A stretch of DNA of 64,000 bases from contig MNCI01030039.1 in the NCBI GenBank assembly GCA_015680685.1, forward strand, positions 296,512 to 360,511, written 5' to 3'. The translations under genes were made by a program, and so were the position numbers. Positions 1 to 11,480 of this stretch are shown here, in pieces. The notes below the pieces were generated by a model. It ran no database searches, was not told where the DNA came from, and saw nothing but the letters and a program-made list of their open reading frames with translations. This DNA comes from Gnetum montanum. Its lineage: Eukaryota > Streptophyta > Gnetopsida > Gnetales > Gnetaceae. Numbering within the stretch: the first letter of the stretch is position 1; each line of letters begins with the position of its first letter.

Positions 1-1394
1 AAAGACTGATTTGGAGTGCTTTGCTCCACTTGATTGTCTTTCCCTTTATTCTTATCTCTTCTACTTGGTTCAAAAGTTTTTCTCTTAGTAGATGGATCCG
101 TAATAACATTTAAGGGTCTAGAAGTAGTTAATCTTTCTCTTGATCGAAGATTATATCCATTGTCCTCATTGTTATTACATTCTTCATCTGAAGACATATC
201 TTCTTCAGAACTTGATAGAGAAGAAGTATCACTAGATCCATTGCTAGAAGATTTACTTGCATAATGAACACTAGATAACTCATTATCAGATTCAATATCA
301 AGAAAGTTGGACATAATAAGATCACTTTCATCCTCATCTTCTACTAACTTAGTGTCTTGATGTTTATGCTTTCTATTTTTCCTTTCTTCCTTGATATTAA
401 CTCTTGCCAATGCTTTTTCAAGCTTCACTATTTTGTTAGACATATCTCTCATTAATTGTCCTTTTTCAGATCCTACTCTTTCATGTTCTTGCTCTATCTT
501 AACATGAGATGGACCTGGTAAAGCTTTAAATTGAGCAAAATCTTGCATAGGAATCATAACTCTTTCTTCTCTTTTTTGAATTGCAATATTTTCTTCAGGA
601 TTCAAGTTCAACTATTTTTCTAACTGTATAGCTTCACTAAAGTAGTCATTTAGTGTAGTTAAGTTTGGAGTTCTCCTTAACCAAATTGAAATGTTGGGGT
701 TGACAGCCTTAAGATAAGTTTCTTTAAGCATTTCTTCTGATGGCCTATATTGTCTTTGAAAGAGTCCACAAATTCGTTGAAACTTGATGTTAAAATCTCT
801 AATTGACTCTTTAACTCCTTGCTTAGCTTGTATCAGCCCACAGTATAGTTGTTGTTGATCTAATTGATTACCAAACTGGGCTAAGAAAAGATTCTTCATG
901 TCATCCCAACTTGTAATACTATTACTTGGTAAGTTTGAATACCAAATCTGAGCCATATCCTTTAGATTTGATACAAACAACCTACAAGCTTGATCTTGAT
1001 GTTGAATATTTGCATGAGCTAAAGCTAACTCAAACATGTGAATATATTCTTCAGCTAAATAAGCTTTTCCAGGAATAAAAGGCTCAGGCAAATATTTGTA
1101 AACTACCTTAGGAATATCATTGTAATTTTGAAATCCTAATGGTGTAACTCCTTGCCAAGGATTTGCCATCCTATTCCTTTGAAATGTTGAACTCTTAGAC
1201 TTTCTAGATCTTCTCTTACGAATTGATAAACCAGAGATAATGGGTGATCTTCTTGATCTTCTAGTTTTCACTCCACTACTTGTTCCCAATTCAGAAACTT
1301 TCTTTTGTTCTTCTTCTGATGAAGAATCAGTCTTAGAATCTAGAATATCTTTTGAAACTTTGAAACTTTCCAAACTATGAAATTTCTTGGTCAT
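1..1394 (-). pseudogene. gag of minus-strand Ty3/gypsy element H (5' part, one in-frame stop)
   Basis: Capsid-precursor (gag) gene of an LTR retrotransposon, read leftward from an ATG at 1392-1394. The first about 75 residues are Ser/Lys/Arg-rich. From about residue 110 to 258 the protein has the Retrotrans_gag layout, with motifs such as EEYIHMFELALAHA, then the W-Y-(S)-N-LP and F-x-x-F-Q-R-I blocks. An in-frame TAG lies at 612-614. The same frame then stays open to the window edge, encoding an acidic, Ser-rich tail with a Lys-rich coiled-coil stretch, so this is one gag broken by a single nonsense change. No zinc knuckle or protease is reached inside the window. The gene sits 94 bp downstream (in its own direction) of a candidate primer site and a 1.74-kb LTR. 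One stop in over 450 codons makes this the best-preserved coding sequence here, so the insertion is probably young. Confidence 0.85.
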
Positions 1395-1487
1395 GAACTG
1401 AAAATAGTATCTAATTCTTAAGCCTTACAAATAATTGTTGATGTACTAAAAGTATAAGGCTTATGAACCTAGAGGCTTAATTTTCAG

Positions 1488-1504
1488 CCCTCCTTCTAGC
1501 GCCA
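1488..1504 (-). other. candidate primer-binding site of element H
   Basis: On the minus strand this reads TGGCGCTAGAAGGAGGG, 7 nt past the proposed LTR end. It starts with TGG, as primer sites must to pair with the CCA tail of a tRNA, and lies between LTR and gag where the site is expected. I cannot assign the tRNA. It is not the iMet or Asp type used by the other elements in this window. Confidence 0.5.
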
Positions 1505-1511
1505 AAAGAAC

Positions 1512-3254
1512 TGTTGGCGACCGTTTGGGACGCGACCGCCAACGAGTGTCCTCGAACAGGATTTAGGTGCCTGCTGGTCTCTGGCAACACCAAGGCCCAG
1601 ATACCTCCAAATAAACTCAGTAGTTAATGTGAGTATGTGTGTGTGCTGTTGCGGCGTGCGGTTGTGAGAAATGTAACGATTGCGTTGTGTGTAAACTACA
1701 AATGACTTACTTTAAAGAGATTCAGCCAACTTTGCCAAGTACTGTGAGTTCTTGAAAATTTCCTATTTTGTTCAACTGCCTAGTCTACGCGGTCCTTATA
1801 ATACCTACTTGTAACAAATAAAATTTTGCAAAAACATTTGAGCACAACTCCGCAATCTACTCCTAATTTTCCCCAGAGAAAGAGATAGTTCCACAAGAAA
1901 ACTAGAAATAGAGCAAGATTCGATGGAAATAAGCAGAAAAGAAAAGAAAGCAGATTTGTGTAGACCTCAAATATTTAAACAAGGTAAAATGACACGAGTA
2001 AACACTTCGCAATAAAGCTATCCCAAATTCAATATCTACGAATTGTTCAAACTTCCAAGGCTCAAACAAGCAATATCTTCAAGACAATCCTATTATGCTA
2101 CCAAAAATTGCTGCGTAAACTACCACGTACGAGACTCCATTTTGACTAGATAATAGATGTCAACGATTGCATTCAAACAGAACCTTTAAAAGACTTGATA
2201 ATTTCTGATTGAAATACCACGGAAATTCACTTTAAAGATAAAAAGAAGCTATTCTGGTCCCATCAAAATACCAGAGATTTTCTGAACCCTCTTGACTACT
2301 GAATTGTTCAACGGCGTGACTACAAATAAAGGCTCTCTTAGAACAATCCCAATAGCAGTTCCTATACGTTGCACAATAACAAAATTTACTACTAAAATGC
2401 TCTTAAGGCTTTTAAACACAAGCGCTTCTATGGAAAAATTTTAACAGAAATTTCTATCGGGCAACAAGAACATTAAGAGCAATCTAAAAATCCCAAAATT
2501 AATTGCCAAGGATGATACTATCTAAACCACTAGCTAAACAATTTAAACAAAACAAAAAATAAAATACATAACTCACAGGACCATGACAAAGAGGCTGAAA
2601 TCTTTACTCTAACAAGCCATCTTACAATCAATCGTTCAGAATTCCTTCTTTACAAAGCTCTTCTCAAGACCCCAAGTGTGTCTCCAAGTGAGAGCCCAAG
2701 TGTGATCCCAATGTCTTCTCAAAAGTGTGATGTATGAGACCTCCCAAAAGTCCTACTCTTCTTCAAAAAATTGAGATTCAAATTGAGATTCCCCCTCCAT
2801 TTCTGCGATCAGCAGGTATACGGTGTTAGAACGTTGGTCCAACTGTAGTCTCCTCTTCCTCCACTCTCATCGCTGTATAATCTTCATGACGATGGAGGCG
2901 CTGCTGATTTTTGTTTTATTTTCTGATTTGCAAGGAGTTTCAAACGTTGTATTAAGGCCAAAGGATACAACCAAGTTTAATAGCCAGGATTTTCAACTTA
3001 GTGCCTTTCACGTAAATAATATAATTCCTTCCTTGCTTTAGCACTATCTTCCAATCGTAAATAAAGGAATAATCCAGCACTTTCATTTTGTATCCAGAAG
3101 GCTTCAACATCAAATTATTTACCAGTGGATTAATCCTCCAAAAACATCCATCAACCCACAACACTAAAGCTGTAATTTACTTCTAAATTTACAACCATAG
3201 ATTCTTCCAATAAAATTTTCCAACTGTTCCATGGAATGCCCAAATGTGCCAACA
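1512..3254 (-). repeat. 5' LTR of element H
   Basis: Bounded by perfect 7-bp terminal inverted repeats: TGTTGGC at 1512 and GCCAACA ending at 3254. The length is 1743 bp. On the minus strand it starts TGTTGGCAC and ends GCCAACA just before the primer site and gag, the correct order for a 5' LTR. The gag-proximal part keeps many CpG dinucleotides (around 1515-1560 and 1645-1685), unlike the rest of the window. That agrees with a recent insertion not yet worn down by methyl-cytosine deamination. The other LTR and the matching target duplication lie outside the window, so the outer boundary rests only on the inverted repeat. Confidence 0.7.
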
Positions 3255-3715
3255 GTTCATCTACTGGAGTGTTCTGAAGATGCTACTCTATATTGTGGCT
3301 TAGAGATTAAAAGTAATTTGGCCTCATTTTATTGTTTACAATTTTTATCAATTTCTTTACAAGTTGTGTGATGAGAGCATTATTCACTTTTGTTTCAAAA
3401 GCCTTTTGATAGTCATTTCTTAGAAAGCTTCAACTCTGGAAAATCCTATTAGTTCTCTAGTATCCATGGAGATTCCAATCTTACTAAGTAATACCAAAGT
3501 TATTAACTCGAATATGAAAGAGACTCTACAAGAGCATAACCATTTTGCCATCACTTTTTTTGTTCTTGTAATAGTTCAAATTTTTTGAAGAGTTACAAGA
3601 AAAAGAGAAGCAACAACACAATAGAAAGAAACACTCACAAAGAAGTTAAGAAGAAAAAAGACAATAGAAAGAAACACTCACAAAGAAGTTAAGAACTTTA
3701 ACTAGGAAGCCAAAC
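3255..3715. other. flank between LTR of H and the G repeats; nothing identified
   Basis: AT-rich sequence with stops in all frames. It contains one short tandem duplication (3618-3703). I see no domain, promoter or RNA gene. Confidence 0.5.
3618..3703. repeat. 43-bp tandem duplication, two copies
   Basis: A 35-bp segment beginning acaatagaaagaaacactca is repeated identically at 3618-3652 and 3661-3695, giving a 43-bp period. The identity of the two copies in an otherwise worn region suggests recent replication slippage. Confidence 0.85.
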
Positions 3716-6165
3716 AAGACTAAAGAAAAGAAGAAAGAACAAGAATAAGATGAGAGAAGTGAAAATTTACAAAAATCAATCAATATTCTACATTAAGAAG
3801 AGGCTGCAAAAGGTAAATATTTCATTCTTATACCTATACCCAACTATAAGTTGAAGATTAATGATGATGAATTCAATGGAATAGAAGTCCCCACATATGA
3901 ATATTTAAAGAACAATCATCATATTCCTCACATGTTGAAGAATAAACACATATTAAAAGCTTGTTTGGATCTTTTAGTAATTGAAGGTCATCAACAATTA
4001 GGGGAAAAAATTATTTATCTTTGATTAAAATTTGCTATGTGTATGAATTATACAATAATTGTAAACTTTAGAAGAATGCTTTAAAGATCTAGATGTAGCT
4101 ATTAAGGAAGGAATTGGCTATTGGCTTGCAAATTGTAAGTCAAATGTATTGAATGATCATGAATTAATCAAAGTAGAAGTGTTTGTGTGTAAAATAAAGT
4201 TTTCATTATGTAGCTTATAGGCACTATGTAGAAAATCAAGAAGAGTAGTGTATAAGACAATTTAAAATTTGTTACTTCTCAAGGATAAAAAGAAGAAATG
4301 AAGGGAACAAAATAAGAGGTATAAGATAAAGTAAAAAATCCTTAATTATACATACAAAAAATTGTAAATTACATGGCCAACTATAATAAATATATTAGGG
4401 CTAAACTTTGAAAACTTAATTAATTCAAGAAGATTAAACTAGTAAAAGCATCAACATTGATAATAATATCAATATCAAAGGACAAGATGAAGGAGGCAGA
4501 CATGATAAAAAATGCAATTAGATGACCTTGTATTTAAGAATTCTAGAATTAAGCAAGATAATAAAGACCTTAATGTAACTAATTAAGTTTTTATAGTTAA
4601 TTTAAGAGCATTTAGATAACCTAGAAGAAGCTAAGCAGAGAATGCATGCTGCAGAAAACCACTACAAAAAATATAAGAAAGAAACAAAGTGAGAAGGAGA
4701 ATATAGCAAAGGAACTTCGTAAGTGTCTCTCCAACAAAGAAAAAAATATGATAAGTGTTGAAGAGAAGATAAAGAAGTTAAAAGAAGAAAATAAGTAATT
4801 AAAAAATCAAGATGTGATCCTAAAAGCTCTTCCTATACCAGATTCCTTTAAAGCTCTGACTACAGTTGAATATAATAAACAACCTATTATACTTGACACT
4901 ACCCTAGCCCAAGATAAGACTCCCATATATGAAGGCCCCATTTCTAAATCTTGTATATATGTTTTTGAACCTAAATCATTAGAGGTAGAACTTAATGATA
5001 TTTTATAATATCCATCCCTGCCCAGTTTGTAAAATTAATAGAGAAGTAGTTGATGATCTTTTCTTCATATATGTCTTTTATTTAAGATTTTCTTATGAAC
5101 TTGCAAGTAAATGAAAAAAATCCTATATACTATACAATTTTTTGGAACTTCATAATTGGCCACCATGAGATTTTCACATGATGATAATCTATATGAGCAC
5201 TCATCAACTTTGGTAAGAAAATAACAAAAGTAAAGCTATGACACTAATGATTGAAGGAAAGTATTGATAATAAAATAATACTTAAAGTCTAATCATTAGT
5301 TTCTTAAGTAATACCAAATTAAGTTAATTATTTTGTAAGACCTTCTTTTGTAAAGACAAGACTAATCCTGGGAACAATCATGAGTCTTTATGGAAATAAA
5401 TCTTAAGTTGAGGACAATAAGAATATATAGTAAATAAGAAGAAAAAATATAAGTATGTAGAAATAATGGAATCTTCGAATAATAAGTAGACTTTATCTAA
5501 TAAATAAGAAGAAATCATTTGTACAAGAGTAGCTTGTAGCAATTTCATCAGTTATTGATACTAAGAAGAATAGAAAGTGATTTGCAAAAGAACAAAGAAG
5601 AAATGTTCTATTCCACAAGGGAAAACATGAGCATTAGACACTTATTGGTTACAAAAAACTAATAAGAAAGTGTGTTAGGAGACATGTGTAATTCCTATAG
5701 CATAGGATCTAGTTTCTTGAAGAAGAACCAATGATCTCAGTTGTGTCATACATAGCTTGCTCTAGTTTCTTAAAGAAGAACAGAAGGCTATCTAGAAGAT
5801 TACAATGGAAAAAAGAAAAAAATTATGAAGAATTATTTCATAAGTGGATAAGCTAAGGTTGGTGTAACTTAGAAAATTGAAAAGAAAGGTTGGTGTAATT
5901 AAGTTTAGGAGGAACTTAATGAAGTAGAGTAGTTAAAGAAAATAGTTGGTAGAAAGGATTATTTGTAATAATAAAGGTTGTGAATAATGACTGAAAAAAG
6001 TAAGATTAATTAAGAAGCCTTATGAATGAGATTTGCGAAAAGTACAAATGTGATAAAGTTATTTAAGTTCATGATATAAGGATTAAGAATATTATCAAAA
6101 CACTGATCTTGATAATTAGAGTGTTCAAAGAACATAAAAACATACCTAACTATAAAATGATATCA
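3716..6165 (+). repeat. G repeat, copy 1 (about 2.4 kb, unknown decayed element)
   Basis: This stretch is repeated, diverged but colinear, at 7321-10369 and onward at 41765-42215 once two later insertions are removed. Matching landmarks are the caactataagttgaaga block (3841 and 7443), the gaagaagc(t/c)aag block (about 4623 and 9315), gaaaacatgag (about 5621 and 10291) and tttaggaggaactta (about 5906 and 41975). It once coded on the plus strand. One frame reads EVPTYEYLKNN near 3890, and a Lys/Glu-rich coiled-coil stretch with EEAKQRMHAAENHYKKYKK lies near 4630. The whole is full of stops and frameshifts. I do not recognise the protein family. It may be a decayed retroelement gag or an accessory ORF. 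Confidence 0.6.
4814..5008 (+). pseudogene. open fragment of the G-repeat protein, unknown family
   Basis: A 64-codon open stretch, starting at GTG and continuing the coiled-coil reading frame just upstream. It contains KALPIPDSFKALTTVE and FEPKSLEVELNDIL. The same residues can be read in copy 2 near 9500-9680 with frameshifts, so this was real coding sequence in a repeated element rather than a chance frame. No catalytic or binding motif is visible. Confidence 0.4.
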
Positions 6166-7320
6166 AAGAAAAGGTTGGATTGACAAAAAAGTTGTTGTGT
6201 TCTGGTAAAATGAATTTATTAGTTAATGAGAAATTAATAGGATATAAAGAAAGGAATAAACTGATGATTGATGTAATAACCCAAGGGAGTTACAAAAAAA
6301 CATCATTTCACAAGTACTCCAACAAATCCATAAATAGAGTACTATCAATGATTATTAATATAAGAAAAGTATAAGAAGTTAGGCAAGTAAGTGAGAGCAT
6401 CATCCATCTATAAAAAAGAGGATTTTTGAGATAGATCACATGAAGATGGAAATACCTTAAAATTCTAAGACAAATGATTAAGAATGTTTTTCAATAGTTA
6501 ACTATGAATACAAGATAGATAGAGAGTTGCAATATCCATCCCCTGTAAGAACATCACATAGAGTATCTTACTTCTGTGGTGTTAGAAATTAAAGACAAAG
6601 TGGATACCATCAAAAATACCTTGGCTCAAGAACATGAAAGAAAACAATCAATCTCAAGATCAAGTTTCTCCATTAAGAATTAATTATAATGTCCCTAAAC
6701 CAATATGGAATAAATTTCCAAGAAATAAACCTTATAAACCTACCCTTCTAAATTCTTGATAACTTAAGTAGATATGATGATGTAAGAAAGGATTAGTAAC
6801 ATGCCTATATTTAAGAAAAAAAATACATAATAATAAAATTCAATCCATGACTATTGCTACCTGAAGTTATTAATGTTCAAAATGAAAAAAAATATGTGCT
6901 AGAAATTCATGTGCTATTACATAATATTGGATATGATATTATTAAATTGATTAAGATCTCTCAGAAAAGGCATAATGTGATTTGGACTGAAATTATGCAA
7001 GGGCTTTCTTTGCAACTTACAGTAATTAGGGTTTGCTAAAATAATGAAAAAAGAAAATTCGTTCTTAAGGGCTTCCTAATTTTAGGAGAATAACTCATTG
7101 AAGCAAAGTATTACCAAGATGAATCCAAAAAAGGAAATCAATTTTAACGCAATCTTGAAGGAGAAAGAGAATTTTGTGTTATTGCTAAATAATCTAATGC
7201 AAGAAAAAATATAATTGAAGAGCACAATTATCATTAACTCAAGCTATTTCTCTATAGTCATGAAGCTAGAAGTTCATGATGTTATTAATGTAGTTAGGTT
7301 ATCTAGTTGATGGTCGAATA
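6166..7320. other. spacer between the two G copies; no recognised gene
   Basis: AT-rich sequence without a counterpart elsewhere in the window that I could find. A short open frame at 6854-7039 (plus) and fragments such as NVPKPIWNKFPRNKPYKP near 6690 hint at former coding DNA. Frames break every few dozen codons and I can assign no family. Confidence 0.4.
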
Positions 7321-7869
7321 AGGATAAAGAAAAGAAAAAAGTGCAAGAATAAGATGAGGGGAAAAAAATTTGCAAAAATAAATTACTCTTATACATTAAG
7401 AAGAAGTTACAAAAGGTAAGAACTTATTTCTTATACCTCCACCCAACTATAAGTTGAAGATCAATGATAATGAATTCAGTGAAGTAGGAGTCCCAACATA
7501 TGAAGATTTAAAGAACAATGATCATATTTTTCATATGTCAAAGAATACACACATATTGAAAGCTTATTTGGATCTACTAGTAGTTTAAGGTTATAAGAAA
7601 TTGATGGTGCAAACTTATTTATCTTTTATTAGAATCCATTATGCTTAAAAATGACACAATAATAGCAAAGTTTGGGAGAATTCTTTGAAGATCTAAAATA
7701 AAGATCCAAATGCAGCTCTTAAGGAAGGAATGAACTATTTGCTTGCAAATTGTAAGTTAATGTGCTAGATGGACATAAATTAATCAAAGAAAAAGTGTAT
7801 GTGTGTGTGTGTGTAAAATTAATATTGTATCATGCATCTTATAAGCACTATACAAATAGTCAAGAAGAG

Positions 7870-8930
7870 TGATGAGCTCTTCTACAATTAGATCAATTAT
7901 GTTTCTAGTTCATCACCTCATCTATAACTCACTCAAATGTCATAATTCTTGAGGTAATCCTAGGTGATTCAAGTACCAAGAGGTGTTGGTGAATTTAGGA
8001 TTTTATTGGCTCTCAATTAGTACCTATCACCTATTTATTGTTGGTACATCCATAGAACATTCTTGCTTTCTAAGTTAAAGTAAAAATATGCAAAGGACTC
8101 CAACTTCTCTTTCATTAATAATAAAAAGATATTGCACAAGCTTTATAGCCTTGACTTATACAAAGATAATTAAAGGTTTGTACATGGATGGGATCCCTCA
8201 ACTCATTCTAGTGTTGAGAAAGGATTTCCAACTCTACTCATACAAAGGAAATGAGAACAATAATACAAACAATGAAAAAGAAATAAGAAAAATTAGTAAT
8301 TGCCTTAAGAAAATAAGAAATCAGGTAGTAGAAAAGTATAGATCTCAAACCATCCTCCTTTAGTATTAGGAAGAAAAAGGCCCAACACCTTAATGTATAT
8401 AAATTTTAAATATATTTAGATAGGAGACAAGGGTAAACAATGGGTCTAAAAAATCATCACCTACTAGATAAGATTGCTTAAAAGTCTTCACCTAGTAGGG
8501 AGCAAGCTTCAAAATCTTCACCTACTAGGTAGGTCCTTTCCAAGTTATCCTTTTTGACTTTTCTCTTCAAAATACACGTGTTGATGGTAGGTGTAGACCA
8601 TTTCTTCTTGTATGGTGGTTTTAACAGGTATTATTCATAGCCAACTTTGACTAGCCATAACTTTCATGTCCAGAATCTATTTTACCTAAACAAGGAGTCA
8701 AAATCAGTTAATTTGAATGTTTCGAATATGATAGCATAGGTAAATGTTTTATATGAGATAATTTAGTCCTTGTTTTTGGTCCTACAAAATGAGATATATA
8801 AAGATATTATTAATGAGATACAACATAATATAAATGATAACAGTCGACTAAAATATACTTAATAGTGATATAATATAAAGTAAAATAAAAATTATTTATT
8901 AATAAATATTACTACTTTAGGTGTTCATTA
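7870..8930. mobile_element. 1061-bp insertion with 5-bp target duplication, probable solo LTR
   Basis: AAGAG flanks both sides (7865-7869 and 8931-8935), while copy 1 of the G repeat has a single AAGAG at the same place (about 4242) and no insert. That is a natural empty site. The insert begins TGATGAG and ends TCATTA, which fits TG...CA LTR ends with one C-to-T change and resembles the TGATGAG...CTCATCA ends of elements A, D and F. It has no credible coding capacity. It carries a 30-31-bp tandem repeat around 8458-8530. A solo LTR left by recombination is the simplest reading. A small non-autonomous element is the alternative. Confidence 0.65.
8458..8532. repeat. 30-31-bp tandem repeat with CCTASTAGG cores
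   Basis: Three starts at 8458, 8489 and 8519 read CACCTACTAG, CACCTAGTAGG and CACCTACTAGG. CCTACTAGG and CCTAGTAGG are reverse complements, so the core is a near-palindrome present in both orientations. It lies inside the proposed solo LTR. Confidence 0.7.
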
Positions 8931-10369
8931 AAGAGGAAATTACAAGGCATTTTAGAATTTGTCACTACTCAAGGATGAAAAAAAGAAATGGAGTGAGGAA
9001 TATAAGATGTAGAAGATAAAGTACAAAAGTCTCAAGTCTACATAGAAAGGATCCCTAAATGATGTGACTAACTATAAGAAATAAATTAGGCCTAAACTTT
9101 AGAAACTTAATTAATTCAAGAAGAGTGGACCTATGAAAGCATCGACACTAACAACAGTATCAACATTAGAAGAAGAAATAAAGAAGGCATATATGATAAA
9201 AAATGTAGTTAGATAATCTTATTTCTAAGAATTCTAGACTTGATCAAGATAATAAAGATCTCTTTTCAACTAATGAAGTTCTTATATTTTAGGTAAGAAA
9301 ACTTTAAATAAACTTAGAAGAAGCCAAGTAGAGAATGCATGTTATAGAAACTACTATAAAAAATATATGGAAGTAATAAAGTGATAAGGAGAATGTAGTG
9401 GAGGATCTTTATAAGAAGCTCTCCAATAAAATAAAAAATGCCTTGAATAGGAGATAAAGAAGTTGAAAGAAGAAAATGAGATTGAATCATCAATATGTTA
9501 TCTCGAAAGCTCTTCCTATGTCTGAGTCCTATGGAGATTTGACTATAGTTGAAGATAACAAAAAACCTATTGTACTTCACACTGCCCCAGTTTAACCTAC
9601 TACTTCCATTGAGGAAGCCTCTATTTCTAAATTCTTGTACATATTTATGAACCTATATCATTGGAGGTAGAACTCAATGATGTCTGTAATATCCACTCTG
9701 CCTAGTTCATAAAATTAATAGAAAATCAGGTGATTTTCATGTCTTCCTACATGTCTTTCATTTAAGACTTTTTTACAAACTCGTGAGTAAAGGGAAGAAA
9801 TCATATACACTAGGTGATTATTTAAAACTTTATGAATGGCCACTTTGAGGTTTTTACATGACCATACTCTATATGAGAACTCATTGACTTCAATAAAAAA
9901 TTAAAACAATGAAAGCTATGAAACTAATGATTGAAGGGGAGTGTTGATAATATAATAATACTTAATCATTAGTTTCATAAGCAATAATAGATTAAGTTAA
10001 GTATTTTGTAAGAAATTATTTTCATAAAGGCATGATTGATACTAGGAACAATCATGACTCTTTCTGGAAGTAAAGTTTAAGTTGAGAACCATGAGAATAT
10101 ATAGTAAGTAAGAAGAAAAAGAGAGGTATGTGCAAATAATGAAGTTTTAGAAAAATAAGTAGATTATATCTAAGAAAGAAGAAGACACCATTCATATAAG
10201 AGTATATCTATTTTCACCAATTATGAATATTGAGAAGATAAGGAAGTGATTTGTAAAAGAAAAATGGAGAAATGTTCTATGCCACAAGAGAAAACATGAG
10301 AATTAGAAACTTATTAGTTATGAATAACTCATAAGCAAGTCTATCAGAAGACATGTGGGGTCCCTACAA

Positions 10370-11226
10370 TATATGCATCAAGGTCACTCCAATTTGCTTT
10401 AACCCTTTAAAATACATTGTATCTATATATTTTGTGAGACAATATAATTACTAGAAAACAAAAAACAAACTACCCATCTTCTATTAATGCTAAAAGAAGA
10501 TTATAAATACAATGAAATTCAATCCACATAACAAAAAACACACACACATTTCATGATATTACAAAGCATGAGGCTCTACAACCATACTGGATTGACCTCA
10601 ATGTAAAACACAATCGATTAAGATCTCTTCCTCACCTAATAAAAAGATTCAAACATAGAGAGCTATGGCTAATACCACCTCAAATGGTTAACCATGAAGA
10701 TGTATACCACTCTCATGTAACATCTCTCCTCACTTTCTCTTGCAAAATATGTAATACAAACTAATATTTATCAAAACACAAAGCTAGAACCCTAGGAAAA
10801 TCTTTCTTATGTTGATATTGACATTCCTAGTTGTTTCTCATCTTGGAACTACAACATTGAAGATTTTCACAACAAAAAGAGATGTTCATAGGCTTGACAA
10901 GACATCTATTTGACAAATCCAAAATGTAAGTAAGACATCTACACTTTAGATAAGACATCTTCTTTGGCAAGATGTCTACACTACTAGCAAGACATCTCCT
11001 TTATTAATCCATCTTTTGGGCAATATGTCTACACTACTAGGAAGATATCCCCTCTTACATGTAAACTCATTGGAAAGAAATATCTTAAGTCACTAAGAGA
11101 TCTCCTATGTCATCTTAATTCTTACGCAAGATGTCTACAAAGATCCATGATGTCTCCGAAGCTAGTTAAAACCTTCATTCTTTTGTATATAGGGATGAAA
11201 AGGGATTTGAAATAGGTATCCCTATA
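10370..11226 (-). repeat. 3' LTR of element C (left copy)
   Basis: Aligns with the right copy at 40949-41764 throughout. Shared blocks include gaggctctacaacc (about 10570 and 41144), tggctaataccacctca (about 10666 and 41241), and a cluster of AGACATCT/AGATGTCT motifs at 10890-11150. The right edge is CCTATA at 11221-11226, matching CCTACA in the sister LTRs. The left edge is less certain by a few bases. Confidence 0.75.
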
Positions 11227-11480
11227 CAAGCTATATGACCCTTTAAAAAGTGAACTCAAGTAAATAAGGAACTAGAAGTAGAAGTAATCCATTCCTTAAC
11301 AAGTTTGTTCTCATGAACCCATATAACATCATCTGTAGTTTGATTCTCTCAAGTTATGAAGTACTTATGCCTCTTCACCCAACAAGTGTTGGAAGATTCT
11401 CTCTTCTTAAGTATGATTTTCTTTCTCTCCTATGAATTCTTGGACTTTTCAATAGCCCTCTTCAACTCATAGATGTTGAT
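11227..11480 (-). other. 3' untranslated end of element C with decayed polypurine tract
   Basis: Read on the minus strand this runs from the end of the integrase frame into the LTR. The purine-rich stretch ctttttaaagggtcatatag (11229-11248 in reverse) corresponds to the cleaner GAAGGGCGGGAGAG tract of element B at the same position. Confidence 0.5.

Larger units (their letters stand above)
7321..10369 (+). repeat. G repeat, copy 2, left part (interrupted at 7870-8930)
   Basis: Colinear with copy 1 (3716 to about 5700). It is interrupted first by a 1061-bp insertion flanked by AAGAG, then cut at 10369 by element C. The remaining 450 bp reappear on the far side of C at 41765-42215. Coding frames here are even more broken than in copy 1. 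Confidence 0.6.

Noticed and set aside
34-264. Plus-strand open frame at the left edge
   Set aside because: It lies antisense to the acidic, Ser-rich tail of gag of element H, which stays open across it. The plus-strand frame is its shadow.
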